The notes beneath the pieces are model-generated. The model was not told the origin of the DNA. It saw only the letters and a program-made list of their open reading frames with translations, and made no database searches. Source: Sialis fuliginosa (Eukaryota > Arthropoda > Insecta > Megaloptera > Sialidae). Taken from it: a DNA stretch of 64,000 nt. A program made the position numbers and the translations under genes. Shown one piece after another: positions 52,831-64,000 of this stretch. Position 1 is the first letter of the stretch; every line of letters starts with the position of its first letter. The stretch covers positions 15,996,001-16,060,000 of the forward strand of contig OY540810.1 in NCBI GenBank assembly GCA_961205875.1, given 5' to 3'.

Positions 52831-53697
52831 TTTAAAAATGGATTTCAATTGAAATGTTCTACCCTACAAAATGTGTTACCCTTGGCTATAGCCTACTAAG
52901 CCTAATTTTTGTTTTCTTTTTACTGAAAGAATAAAGTTTATTATTACTAATTATTAGCTACTATATACATAATATATACTATAAAATACTTTATTTTTCT
53001 GAATTGAAGTACTTCTGATCTATATAAAACCAGATCATTTCTAATTGGAATGTCATTTTTTTCCATCGGATGAACAAGATTTATTTTTTTTAAATTAAAT
53101 CTTGTGCAACACAATAACCTTTTTTCGTATTATCTCTAAGTTATTTCGTTCCAATATTTTTTTGTTTCAGTATTTATATACTAAGGGCTTTACCCCTGGG
53201 CGCTTCAACAAAATACTAACATTTTTATTTTTATTTATACAATTTAATTAAAAAATAAAATTTCTAAATTTGTTTTGATACGGTACTAATCTAATTATTA
53301 TTGTCGTATATTTCTGAAAATCTTTAGTTTTTCAAAAATTTAAATTGATAAAATCCACTGACATTGGTAGTTGTCAATTGCTAGTGTCAGTTGTAAACCA
53401 CGCCCATTTCAAATGTCAAAAAATATAAAAACAAAATAATGTTTTATTTCAAAACTCATCCGTTACAAGCTTCGTGCGTTATATGACAAACAAAATTAGG
53501 GACGCTTTAAAATTAATTTTAAATTAAAACGTCCCAAAACAAAGTAAACATAAAATTATAAATATCAGATATAATATATATGTATAGGTACCTAATTGCA
53601 ATTTATACTTTATTTAATCTTATTAGTTCCCTGAAATCAAATCGTTAGATAGATTTTATTAAAAAAATACTAATTTTATTTTATTTTCTCAATTTCC
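52831..53697. other. intergenic, nothing recognised
   Basis: AT-rich non-coding DNA without recognised repeat ends. Confidence 0.45.
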
Positions 53698-54065
53698 GAA
53701 TTATTTTTGGGGGGTTTAATTACACCTATATCGCAACTACCACTGTATTTATAAAATTTTATTTAAAATGGTTAGTTATGAATTTTCCTTAATGCATGCC
53801 TGACGTAATTATTCAATATTAGTTTAATAAAATATAACTTATTTCACTCTTGAAAAAAAATAACATTCTACTGGTAAAAGAATTACTAAAATCGTTTGAA
53901 TAGTTTTCATGATTATCTAAAAAAAAAACTTTATAATTATTAAAAAAAATCTGGAAGGTTAGGGGTAAAATTGTTTTACTCTAGAGTCCAAGCTACTGTT
54001 GATGCACTGCTAATTGCAATATTTCTTAATCAAATGCTCCTGGATAATTACATATAAGTTTATAC
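53698..54065. repeat. left arm of a large inverted repeat
   Basis: Runs from AATTATTTTTGGGGGGTTTA to CAAATGCTCCTGGATAATTA. It is the inverse of 56058-56141 joined to 56992-57268. The arm is about 370 bp with moderate divergence; the spacer between the arms is about 2 kb. Confidence 0.85.
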
Positions 54066-54249
54066 GGTAAAATTCATAGATGATATTACTCATAATGTCA
54101 TAATTTGTATACGAGATTTATAGGTATATGTAATTTTAATAATACGTACGTGATAATCGTGCTTATTACTTAAACACGTTATTGATGCGTAGTTGAGTAC
54201 TTTAATAAACTAAATCAGTATCATAATGCGCTATGGATGACCAATATAT

Positions 54250-55070
54250 TGCTTCCTCGCAATATCGAAGATACGAGAAGCTATGTGATCGTTTCAGATT
54301 GAGACAAAAAAAAAGTTCTCCAATTTCAAAATTTTAAATTTATTTATCCATTTCACGTCAAGACAAACACTTTTCGTTCCGTGTCTGTCTGTCTGTCCGT
54401 CCGTCCGTCCGTCTGTCCCCTGAATCCTTGTCACACGCATAACTCATGAACCACTGAACCGATATTATTGAAACTTGGTCGGATGGTTGGGTTTGGTTTG
54501 AGGACGGTCCCATTTCAAAATCATCAAAATCGTGTGTAAGGGAGAGGGGTGACACCCCAAAATATTTCTTTTTTCAAGATATCTCAAGAACGACACATGT
54601 TACGAGAAAATTTTATAGAATATTTTTTGTAGAGAATTAAATTTCCTATAATATGGGTCTACTACGTTTGTTGTAAAATATTCCCTTACAAAGATTTATC
54701 TAAATTAATTTTAAAAATTCGTGTTTTGTTTTTCTAAATTGATATTTGATTGGATATATTAAGTGTCATTTTGACGTTTTAAATGTCACTTTGGCGTTTT
54801 AAATGTCACTTTGACGTTTTAAATGTCACTTTGACGTTTTAAATGTCATTTTGACATTTGCATAAATTTAGATTTAGATTGAAATTGTCAAAAAATTAAA
54901 AATTTATGAAAAAATATTCAGGTGCGTTTTAAGAAAAAATTCGAACTAAGATTTTTTAGTAAAATTTGTATAAAAATTAAATGGTTAACCAATGCCAGGC
55001 AATTTATCTGAACACTATCGGTTTTAGTGAATTTAGCACGAGGAAGTACTGTGCATTTACTTGGCAGATG
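54250..55070 (+). repeat. dispersed repeat family D, copy 1
   Basis: Begins GCTTCCTCGCAATATCGAAG, continues through a CTGTCTGTCTGTCCGTCCG microsatellite, GAACCACTGAACCGATATTA, a 20-bp tandem array and AAATGGTTAACCAATGCCAG, and ends near TACTGTGCATTTAC. The same order recurs at 59203-59980, and its 3' part at 25080-25285. Confidence 0.82.
54761..54860. repeat. 20-bp tandem array in family D copy 1
   Basis: Five units of AAATGTCACTTTGACGTTTT with few substitutions. The 59735-59814 copy has four units with T for C in the eighth to tenth positions. Confidence 0.9.
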
Positions 55071-56057
55071 TTTTTATTCTTGCCATCCCATATACCGACT
55101 GTTCAAAATAAAATATTACGAAACGTAAGCTATTTACAAAAAACTTTTCAGACAAAAGTTACTCATTGTCAGTTTGGATAGGGTAATAGCATGATATTTT
55201 TTTATTTGTGGCGAGGGATCTGTTTGTGGTTCTATTTTGTCTAAATATTTCTAGAACTCTCTAATCATGATTTTTGTAAATCTATATCAACGTTTAAAGT
55301 CAATATTATCATTCGAGAAAAGGATTAAATCTTTTTCGAATTGTTTTAGGTCTTCGCTCCAATTTAATTTCAGAATCATAATAAAATAAATATGAATATG
55401 AAACTGGTGATTATAATGATGCTTCTGAATCCATAATTATGTTATGTTTATTATTATTTTGAAATACCTACACCATACAATAATCACACTTTAATCTTCG
55501 TCTAGAATTATGTATGTTATGAAATTTATTCAGATCATCTGTCAAAATGAACAGCTGATGCACAGGCGCCATTTTTAAGTACTGTTTAAAGATCTTAACT
55601 GGACATTTCTGACCGATGAACTAACCGGGCGTTTTAAAGGTAAAAAATGCTTTGTGCAACAGAAAAACCGTTTTACGTTAATCCACGATTAACTTGCTTA
55701 ATCAGCGTTTGTGCAATCCACCATATACCTACCTATAGCATTAATTCCTAACTTCATAAGTAACAACAGATACAGAACTTGGCTTTAATTAGTACCTATA
55801 ACTTAAATCAAAGATACCTCTTTTAACTGTAAATTGGTATGTAAGAACATTCAACCACCTCCTATGGAGTTAGACCACCGACCACAACCACCGCTATTTT
55901 ACAGAATATTATTGAGAATTTACCAAAAAAAAGATGTTATGTACAATATTAATTTCAACCCTGTTCTGAATAGGCTCATCTCTCTTCAGTAAACAACCGG
56001 TTAATCGACCTTGCATTTCATACAGGTGCATTTAGTAAAGGGACATGCACACGATCT

Positions 56058-57268
56058 ATATTTAAACTTATATCTAATCATCCAGGAGCATTTGATTATG
56101 AAATATTTCAATTAGTAACGCATCAACAGTAGCTTGGACTCTATACTTTTTACAGTATAAATTCACACTTATGAAACATAAATTCACATTAACGAAAACA
56201 GACTTCATACAAATGAAATATAATTTCACATTAAAAAAACTGATTTCACGCAAATGAGAACATAATTCACATATAGGAAAATTAATTTATCAAGTGTGAA
56301 ATTAATATCAACAAATCAATGCAGATTTAACGGTTCTTTACTCCTTATAATATAAAATATACATGTTAATTATACCACATTTCAATAAGGTTTTCCTGGC
56401 GCAATGATGAATCATAATCGACATGGTTTGCATATCCAAGATGTTGTGAAATCTCTTAGATTGCCATATTAGCAATGTTTTTTTTTTAAGTGGAGTTCCT
56501 TTAAATCGTTAGTAAAACGACATATCCAAGGCAGAATGCATGTATATTGAACTATACATGTGCTAACAATCAAACACCAATCATTTTAGAATTTTGAATG
56601 CGGATTTTGGAAGACATTGCTCCATGTCGAACGATATTATGCTGCATCATTGCACCAGGAAGATCTTATTAATTTTTTTGGGGTTTGCGTAACCCCTGTG
56701 TAGGGTCCTAGGGTTAATATAATAAGGAATAAAAAACCTTTATACATGTATTGTATTCTTTTGTTGAAATTAATTTCACACTTGATAGATTAATTTTCCG
56801 AAATGTGAATTCTGTTTTCATTTGTGTGAGTTTTCTTTAATGTGAAATTATATTTCAATTGTACGAAATCAGTTTTCGTTAGTGTGATATATTTAATGTT
56901 CTGTGGAAATTATATTTCATTTGTGTGAAGTATGTTTTCGTTAATGTGAAATTATGTTTCATAAGTGTGAATTTATACTGTAAAAGGTATAGAATAAAAT
57001 AATTTTATCCTCACCTTCCCAGATTTTTTAATAATTATTAAGTTTTTTTGAGATAATCGTGTAAACTATTCAACCGATTTGAATAATTCTTTCACTACTA
57101 GAAAATCATTTTTTCTAGAGTGAAATAAGCTATATTTTATCATACAGATATTGAATAATTAGGTCAGGCACGCATTAAGAAAAATTCATAATTAATAATT
57201 TTAAATAAAGTTTTATTAAATCAATGGTAGTTGTGATATTAGTGTTATTAAACCCCCCAAAAATAATT
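56058..57268. repeat. right arm of the large inverted repeat, split by an insertion
   Basis: 56058-56141 and 56992-57268 together are the inverse of 53698-54065. The two parts are separated exactly by the TA-flanked element 56142-56991, so the arm existed before that insertion. Confidence 0.85.
56142..56991. mobile_element. TA-flanked foldback element made of repeated TTTCACATTAA units
   Basis: The termini TATACTTTTTACAGTATAAA and TTTATACTGTAAAAGGTATA are inverse. Each arm (about 180-220 bp) is built from four to five units of about 35-40 bp containing TTTCACATTAA, CGAAAAC and CAAATGAAAT. Insertion at TA inside the older inverted-repeat arm is visible at both edges. The middle holds no open frame. 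Confidence 0.88.
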
Positions 57269-58344
57269 CAGGGACTATAAATAAAATATAATACAAACCC
57301 GGTAAATAGCGAAGTTAGCTCCCTCACTCACCTATCAGGATTATATTTTACTTCCATGTTCTGAAAGAAATGGAAGTATTGTAATACCATCGAAAAATCG
57401 TGTCCGAGAGAATGACAAATTCTGATTGTACTAACTTCAAAACGTAAAGAAAAGTTAATTTCCGCATGGCGGCTGTGCGTGTGTCTGTGTGTCCGTGTGT
57501 CTGTGTGTCTGTGTGTCAGGATGTAGATTTTTTTTTCGTTCACGATAACTACTGTAAAAATGTACCGATCTGAATTATTTTTGGGAAAAATATTTGTCTC
57601 AGTGAGTACTCCAAACCTATTGATTTTGGTGCTAATCAGATTAGGGGTTTTGGAAATATTCGAAATTTTATAACTTTTTTCGTCTAAAAAGCGAACGTTG
57701 CGAGTATTATCTCACTAAGATAAGACTTGGTACATTTGCAGTTCAATTGAACCTAAGGGACATTTATTATTTGTACGTGCCTAAACAGCCATTGAAGGGG
57801 TGAAAAACATCCTCAAAATTTGAATTTTAAATACTAATTAATATGTCATTAATTCATGTTGCCTTGGAAACAAATGCAACTAAAATCAGATTGTCAAATT
57901 AGTTGTTCTACGAATGTGTATTATGTTTTGAACATTAGGAAATTAGATTATATTTATATAAAAATGGCAATAACAGCTGTAACCGTCGTAAGTATTTAAA
58001 AAAAAATCATATTTAAAAATTATTTAAAAAAATAGAAAGAACATGGAAGTCATGTATGGTTCTCCATACCGATATTTATTTATTTCTACGCGTTGTAGGT
58101 AAATACAAACGGTATTAAAACAGTGGTGATGTTATGAAAATTATTTTGTACGGTCAAAGATGCCAACTGTGTTACAATTAGTTGAAGTGTCACTGCTCTA
58201 AATTCCATAACTAATCCATAGATACTAGTACAGAATTAATATCCCATTTGAATGTAATTGCTAGCTAGCAAATTTTGTTAGGTCCTTTATAATACCGGAC
58301 ATCATTTAAAATATCGATGGTACCCCCACCTCCTATAAATGACC
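57269..58344. other. intergenic; GT-rich microsatellite only
   Basis: A (TGTGTC)-rich stretch at about 57475-57520. GTCCTTTATAATACCGGACA (58284-58303) recurs in related form at about 20540, 21420 and 37649 as a short unexplained motif. No gene. Confidence 0.45.
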
Positions 58345-58830
58345 ATGAATCGTTTTGAACAGTTGATTGGGAAAAATATTTTAAGCAAAAAAGTTTATAT
58401 GAACATGTGTCCGGAAATTTTTCTTGAAGGAACTACAGACCTCCGAAAATTTTACCCAAAATTAGCTTTTATTTAATATCTGGAGACCCCAATGTGAACA
58501 GTAGTGAAATTTGATAAACAGTTTAGTATTAATACGTGTTATTGATTTCCAGTATCAACCAATGATTATTTAGACCAGGGGTGTATGTAACCAGTGGGCC
58601 CTTCGATTTTTATCTAGTATTTTTTTGTTCTTTAATTTTTTCCCAGATTTGGCACTTAATAAGACACAAAATACACAAAAATATACTTTGCTTATTTGTC
58701 ATAAGATTAATCGTTTAAGAGAAACACAATAGTAAAGATAGTACTGCAGAATTTCACTTAATGCGGATGTTATAAATTACAAATAGTAAGATTATATTCT
58801 TGTTCTATGATTAAAAATAAGAAAAAAAGA
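58345..58830. repeat. dispersed element family C, upstream copy
   Basis: GAACAGTTGATTGGGAAAAA, GAAGGAACTACAGACCTCCG and GTATCAACCAATGATTATTT match the 27300-27816 copy in inverse orientation and the 4678-6435 element. Confidence 0.65.
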
Positions 58831-58904
58831 TCATGTAAAAATATTCGTCTAAAAATGCATCCGTATAAACAACTAACAATTTTTTTCACTTTTTAATCAA
58901 GTTC

Positions 58905-59190
58905 TTAGATTTGGAAAGACTATGAATACATAACAACCAATGCTAGTCCGTATACAAAACTGTTACCAAAACTTGATGATGACCAACTTGTATTATAATT
59001 ATAATCATATGTCATTTCCATGAAAATATATCAGAAACGTCAGTCGGAAATTAATAATATGAAAATAAGCTTTAATTTACAATTGAATTTATTCTTGTTG
59101 CAAACAGACGTTTCTCTTTTAATGATTTATCACTAAAATAATTTTAAACGCAATATAAATCAATTATTATTAATTTATTGTATAATTTCA
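58905..59190. repeat. dispersed repeat family E, copy 2
   Basis: GGAAAGACTATGAATACATA and ACAACCAATGCTAGTC match 42860-43150 in the same strand. It directly abuts a family D copy. Confidence 0.65.
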
Positions 59191-59202
59191 AACAATTTAT
59201 TT

Positions 59203-59980
59203 TGCTTCCTCGCAATATCGAAGATACGAGAAACTTTGTGATCGTTTTAGAATGAGACAAAAAAAATGTTCTCCGATTTCAAAATTTTAAATTTATCTGT
59301 CCGTTTCACGTCAAGACAAACACTTTTCGTTCCGTATCTGTCTGTCTGTCCGTCCGTCCGTCCGTCCGTCCGTGTGTCCGACTGTCCGTCCGTGTGTCCG
59401 TCTGTCCCCTGAACCTTGTCACACGCATAACTCATGAACCACTGAACCGATATTATATTGGTCGGATGGTTGGTCTGGCTTGAGGACGGTCCCATTTCAA
59501 AATCGTGTGTAAGAAGGAGGGGTGACACCCCAAAATATTTCATTTTTCAAGATATCTCAAGAATGACACATTATGTTACGTGAAAATTTTATAGAATATT
59601 TTTTATAAAGCATAAATTTCCTATAATATGGGTCCACAACGTTTGTTGTAAAATATTCCCTTATAAAGATTTATCTAAATTTATTTTAAAAATTCGTGTT
59701 TTGTTTTTCTAAATTGATATTTGCTTGGATACATTAAATGTCATTTTGACGTTTTAAATGTCATTTTGGCGTTTTAAATGTCATTTTGACGTTTTAAATG
59801 TCATTTTGATATTTGCATAAATTTAGATTTACGAACTAAATTTTTTTGTAAAATTGTATAAAAATTAAATGGTTAACCAATTCCAGGCAATTTATATAAA
59901 CACTATCGGTTTTTATTTATATTGTTGAATAATTAACTACCTTTGGTGAATTTAACACGAGGAAGCACTGTGCATTTATT
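59203..59980 (+). repeat. dispersed repeat family D, copy 2
   Basis: Same order of blocks as 54250-55070: GCTTCCTCGCAATATCGAAG, a longer TCCGTCCGTCCG microsatellite (about 59340-59405), GAACCACTGAACCGATATTA, the 20-bp array and AAATGGTTAACCAATTCCAG. Confidence 0.82.
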
Positions 59981-61302
59981 TTAAAATCCGAATGATACAC
60001 TAATGACTCGTGGAGTGATTTTTTATGGAGCGATACGGTAACAACAGCCAGCGTCATGCGTTATAAGACACACTGGCACATCCACAATCTGCAAACTAAG
60101 GCTATTATTTAATATATGATTAATTAGTTTTACTGAATTTTAGGGTCGATTGCAACCCCCCCTCCACCACATAACGATTCGTAAAACATTACTGACCCCA
60201 TTCCTCCAAAAGCATTACGTAATTAATTATACATATAATGAACACTTCCTTACTTCTATATAATGAGTTTCTTCACTGGAAAAGACTAAATTAAAACATA
60301 ACTTACCTATACCTGAAGTACCCTTCTTAGTAAAGTCAATAACTAATAATATATTATATTGAGTCTGGATGTCAAACTGTATTGATTTATTAGACAAAAC
60401 CTATAATCAAAATGGTTAAAGATATTTTAAACCCAGTTACATACAAAAAAGTGCTTTTACCTGCTCTTTTCAGAAATATATAAATATGTAGGTATGTATG
60501 TAGAATGTAAGTACTTAAGTATGATTTTGATTTTATTAATTCATAACAGTGGAGACAAAACAGGAAATAGGCGTACAATAATAAATCTAAATAAATATTT
60601 TATTTAAAATTAAGTTTAATTCATATCCTACAAAATTTCCTTTTTAATATAAACGGTAAAAATATAAAAAATCTAAATATTATGTATACCTTACCTACCT
60701 ACGCGTTTTCATATTTTTACGTTTTCATCATAAACTGATAGTCCAAGTAAATTAGATATTTTAGAAGAACAAAATCATAAAGTTTTGATACTTTGTCCAC
60801 AAACTCTTAGTAAGGTTTGGAATAAGAGCCCGAAAAGTTCCCACTTAAATTGAGAATGGAACATCCCCTTTCACGTGAAAAACAACCCCCGTTGTGGAAT
60901 TTATTCCAGTTTTTCTCATTTTTCATCCGAACCACTGTTCGGAGAAAAAAATATTACAGGAATTAAAGATTCTAAATAAAATTTTACGTAAATGTCATGT
61001 ACACTATTCGGTTAATCCCAGCCTACTCTCGCAATCGTTGCTCAAAGTGAAGGGTAGTTTTGGAAACGCATCGAAAAATCGGCATAACATGAGTTTTCAC
61101 CATCGATATTTCCAAAACGGCTGATTTTACTATAAAAATGATTATGATAAAAATTATAGAATTTCGACTTTTCTATGTTAATTTTTAGGTTTTTCCTTAA
61201 ATCTAAAAAAATCTCCCCTTCAATGTTTCGACACGTATAGAAAATACCTACAATTGAATTACAAATTGACAAAGTTTTATCAAAATCGGTCAGGTACTCT
61301 CC
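59981..61302. other. intergenic, nothing recognised
   Basis: AT-rich non-coding DNA. Open frames at 60390-60578 and 60894-61124 show no recognised motif. Confidence 0.45.
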
Positions 61303-61310
61303 CCAATGAT

Positions 61311-61891
61311 CAGTGACGGATTTAGGCATGGGCAACATGGGCTACTGCCAAGGGCGGCACAATTTTGGGGGGCGGCAGATTCTGGGAGAATACAACTTTT
61401 TAGTTTAATACACAACACTCCAAAAAAATAGGAAGACAAAAAATTACTCCGATTATTAACCGCGGCCCGTGAGGATCTTCGGTGCGGCCCGCGAGGATAA
61501 TCAAAAGTAATAATAATATAAAAATAAACCTGCATTAAAAGTATAAAAATAGCGCGACTAAAAAAAAACAAAAAAGGTCTTCAAGTTTTTATTTCCCTAA
61601 TATAACCTTTTTATTTAATTTCAACTGAAGTGACCAAAAAAAAAGGTCCTCAGTTTTTAATTTATATTATATTCTGGCCTGCAGCCCTTAGTAAATTGGG
61701 TTTATGCTATGTGGCCCCGAAAGTTCAAAAGGTTGGACACCTATGTTTTACATCACTTGTAAAAACAGTTATCACTTTTCAGTTCATAATTTGGTAATTC
61801 TGAAACTTATATTAAAAATAGATTATATTTTCCCTTAGAGGGGCGGCAATTTTTTTTGCCCAGGGCAGCACTTAACGTAAATCCGCCGCTG
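61311..61891. mobile_element. hAT-like element with exact 8-bp target duplication and an inner insertion
   Basis: CAGTGACGGATTTAGGCATG at the left and TAAATCCGCCGCTG at the right are inverse termini, with GGGCGGCA and GCCCAGGGCAGC blocks inside. CCAATGAT flanks both ends (61303-61310 and 61892-61899). Inside, GCGGCCCGCGAGGAT and GTGGCCCCGAAAGTTC with GGTTGGACACC look like the two ends of a second, nested element. Confidence 0.92.
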
Positions 61892-62025
61892 CCAATGATT
61901 GTTTTGTTACCAGAAACCGATTTCACGTAGTTAGTTATTAAAATAATATTACTATTTTCCTTAAAAACAAAGCACAAATTAAATTAATAACACGTTACGA
62001 ATCATTGACATTATCAATAATATAT

Positions 62026-62186
62026 CCTTGGCACTTTATCTGTCACCACTTCGACCTTAAAAATTTATTATATGTAATTCAATACAAGTGGCATGTTAGC
62101 TGCGTCGAAACGGTGCTGCGTTTTGACACAGTTAACATGTAATAGATTTGTAAGGATGAAGAGGAAGTCTGTAAAGTGCCAAGGCT
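62026..62186. mobile_element. small palindromic MITE, copy 2
   Basis: CCTTGGCACTTTATCTG and GTAAAGTGCCAAGG are the inverse ends. Inner blocks ACTTCGACCTT and GCTGCGTTTTGACAC match the copy at 869-1062. Confidence 0.75.
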
Positions 62187-64000
62187 TAAATCTGCGCGAC
62201 TAGCTTTTAAGACTTTATTAAGATAATAAATTCAACATAATATAATATTATATCTATTTCAGTGATAACTTTGATAATACCTACTTTAAACTATAAGAGG
62301 TTGCCCATATTTTTGTCGATAATAAAAGCGTCAAAAATGAACTTAGAGCAAAACCAATGGTACCGATGGACAGCTTAATTATTTGCCAATATTTGCGCAT
62401 CTATATGACGAAACGATATTTTTCGTGAATTTTATGGGAGTTAAATAAGATTTTCCGAATTACGATTTTCAATAAGCCTGCTCATATACTCTCTATCTCC
62501 ACATACTTCCACCAAATTAGCTAAAAAATGATACCAAATCATAATTTCATTCTTAATACTTACATCATATTTTATTGAAATAAACAATTGAAAACAATCA
62601 AAATCAAACGAATTTTATCAAAAAAGAACAAAGAAAGTGTAAAATTATGTTTCTTGCTTGTTTTCTTTTAAAATAATTGTTTAAAATATTTCCGGGACAT
62701 TTATAAGCGTATGTGGATTCATACTGACACGAAAGTGGCCGTTCCTGAAATACATACTTGTAGAATACATCAAAGTAAAGAAAATAAACAAATAATTACA
62801 AAATTCTTTATTAAAAAAAGAAAATGTTTCACTGAAAAAAACATTTTTAATACATCTTCCATCTCAAAAAAATCCTGACGTAAAATATGGTATACTTTTT
62901 AAATCAAAAACAATAATATATTTAGTACGAAACAAAATTATAAACATAAAATCCTTACAATAAACATTTCTAATTATTTTAAAATACAGTTTTCACAAAG
63001 TTAAGAACCATTCATACAAAAATAGTTCTTAACAAATTACCTAATATAATGTAATAACGTAATTTGAAATTCTTATTTATATCCTCAAAAATCAAGGTGT
63101 CAATGATATATTTTTTAATGTCTTCAATATGTTGATCATGAAGTATGATATTTACAAGTACAATGCTTTTTATAAATAACTGAATATAATGAAACAAGAT
63201 TAAAGCTATTTACACGTTATTATTAAATAACATTGGAACTCTTTTACTAATAAATTCGCTACTTACTTTCATGTCCATAATTCCATATTAAAAATTATTT
63301 AAACAAAGAACATTGTTACCATTCAAGTCCAAAGCATAGTATGCATTAAAAAAAAATAAGAAACAAGGACGGGATAAAGTTTGTATTGCAATTGTCAATT
63401 TTTCCACATCAATTTTTTGATAATTTCTAGGGATATTAACATTCGCCAAGTGAGATTTTTACAATACACAATTATTATAAATTATTTATCTGTGCATTTT
63501 GTTCTTAAACAAGGATATTTAAGGTTTTGTGTTATTCTTTATATTTTTTCTAAGTTGGTGTGGCCAATTAAGTCAAAAAAAATTAACAAGTGTTTCAAGG
63601 TCATCAATTAAAATTGATGAAAAAATTGACAAACGTAATATAGGCTTTATATTTATCAAAAACAGACTTTTCATAAATGACGATGATATAGTTGTTGAGT
63701 AAATTTTGTTAAATATATGGTAAAAAAATTAACTGCCATTTCATCAAATGATTCCTATTGATTAACCAATACTGTCAGTTACCTATAAATTATGGGAAAA
63801 TAAAAAAAAAAAGAAGATTTAAAAAAATCAAACTTAACCCCTCCCCCCTAAAAAATAAAACAATTATATTCAAATTAATGTAGTTTCTTACTGTATTAAT
63901 AATTTTAAGTATAGAAATTTTAATATATATAAATTTTAATGAATAATTATGTAAAATATAAAAAATATTAGAATCTGAGATAATCATCTAAAACATCACT
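62187..64000. other. intergenic, nothing recognised
   Basis: Very AT-rich sequence without transposon ends or protein-like open frames. The frames at 63012-63197, 63381-63611 and 63790-63987 are translations of AT-rich DNA. Confidence 0.5.

Noticed and set aside
54761..54860. Possible CRISPR-like array of 20-bp repeats
   Set aside because: The units are directly adjacent without spacers and lie in a eukaryotic dispersed repeat.
59247..59543. 98-codon frame with DGRTDGQTD repeats, and a like frame at 54358-54555
   Set aside because: It is a translation of the TCCG/TCTG microsatellite in family D repeats, present in two copies with different frame content.
1..64000. tRNA or rRNA genes
   Set aside because: No cloverleaf with both internal promoter boxes and no rRNA-like conserved block was seen on either strand by eye; a covariance-model scan would be needed to be certain.

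Overview
The window is insect nuclear DNA. It is very AT-rich, has one intron-rich gene on the minus strand with GT-AG introns, and is otherwise packed with small non-coding transposable elements, foldback sequences and microsatellites. Nothing bacterial or viral was recognised. The order of insect cannot be fixed from this window alone; the protein gives 'insect' with confidence.

The single recognisable gene is the ABCG half-transporter white, and it appears complete. Eleven coding exons can be joined in frame on the minus strand from the start codon at 49804 to the stop at 3918. The reading frame is 2136 bases, coding for 711 residues, in a locus of about 45.9 kb. Exons 3-5 carry the nucleotide-binding domain (Walker A, Q-loop, signature, Walker B, D-loop, H-loop). 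Exons 6-11 carry the six-helix membrane domain. The last coding exon (33 residues, 3918-4019) is easy to miss because a 2.8 kb hAT-like element fills most of the intron before it. In known insects White pairs with Scarlet or Brown to move ommochrome and pteridine eye-pigment precursors into pigment granules.

Layout from left to right: 1-3917 is 3' flank with foldback elements and a hAT-like element. 3918-8933 holds exons 11, 10 and 9. 8934-24739 is the 15.8 kb intron 8, with several large palindromic elements. 24740-38008 holds exons 8 to 2 and shorter introns, several carrying hAT-like, TA-flanked or TTAA-flanked MITEs. 38009-49726 is the 11.7 kb intron 1, with a TTAA-flanked element, further MITEs and a nearly perfect 349-bp-arm hairpin. 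49727-49804 is coding exon 1. 49805-64000 is 5' flank or intergenic DNA in which no gene was recognised, only repeats.

The most notable structure outside the gene is the mobile-element architecture. There are hAT-like elements with exact 8-bp target duplications, one threefold nest (hAT-like containing a foldback containing a Helitron-like element), and many long inverted repeats inside the white primary transcript that could fold into double-stranded RNA. No convincing undescribed coding system was found. The nearest candidate is an unidentified coding-like stretch of about 70 codons in the spacer of a young 2.3 kb foldback element in intron 8.
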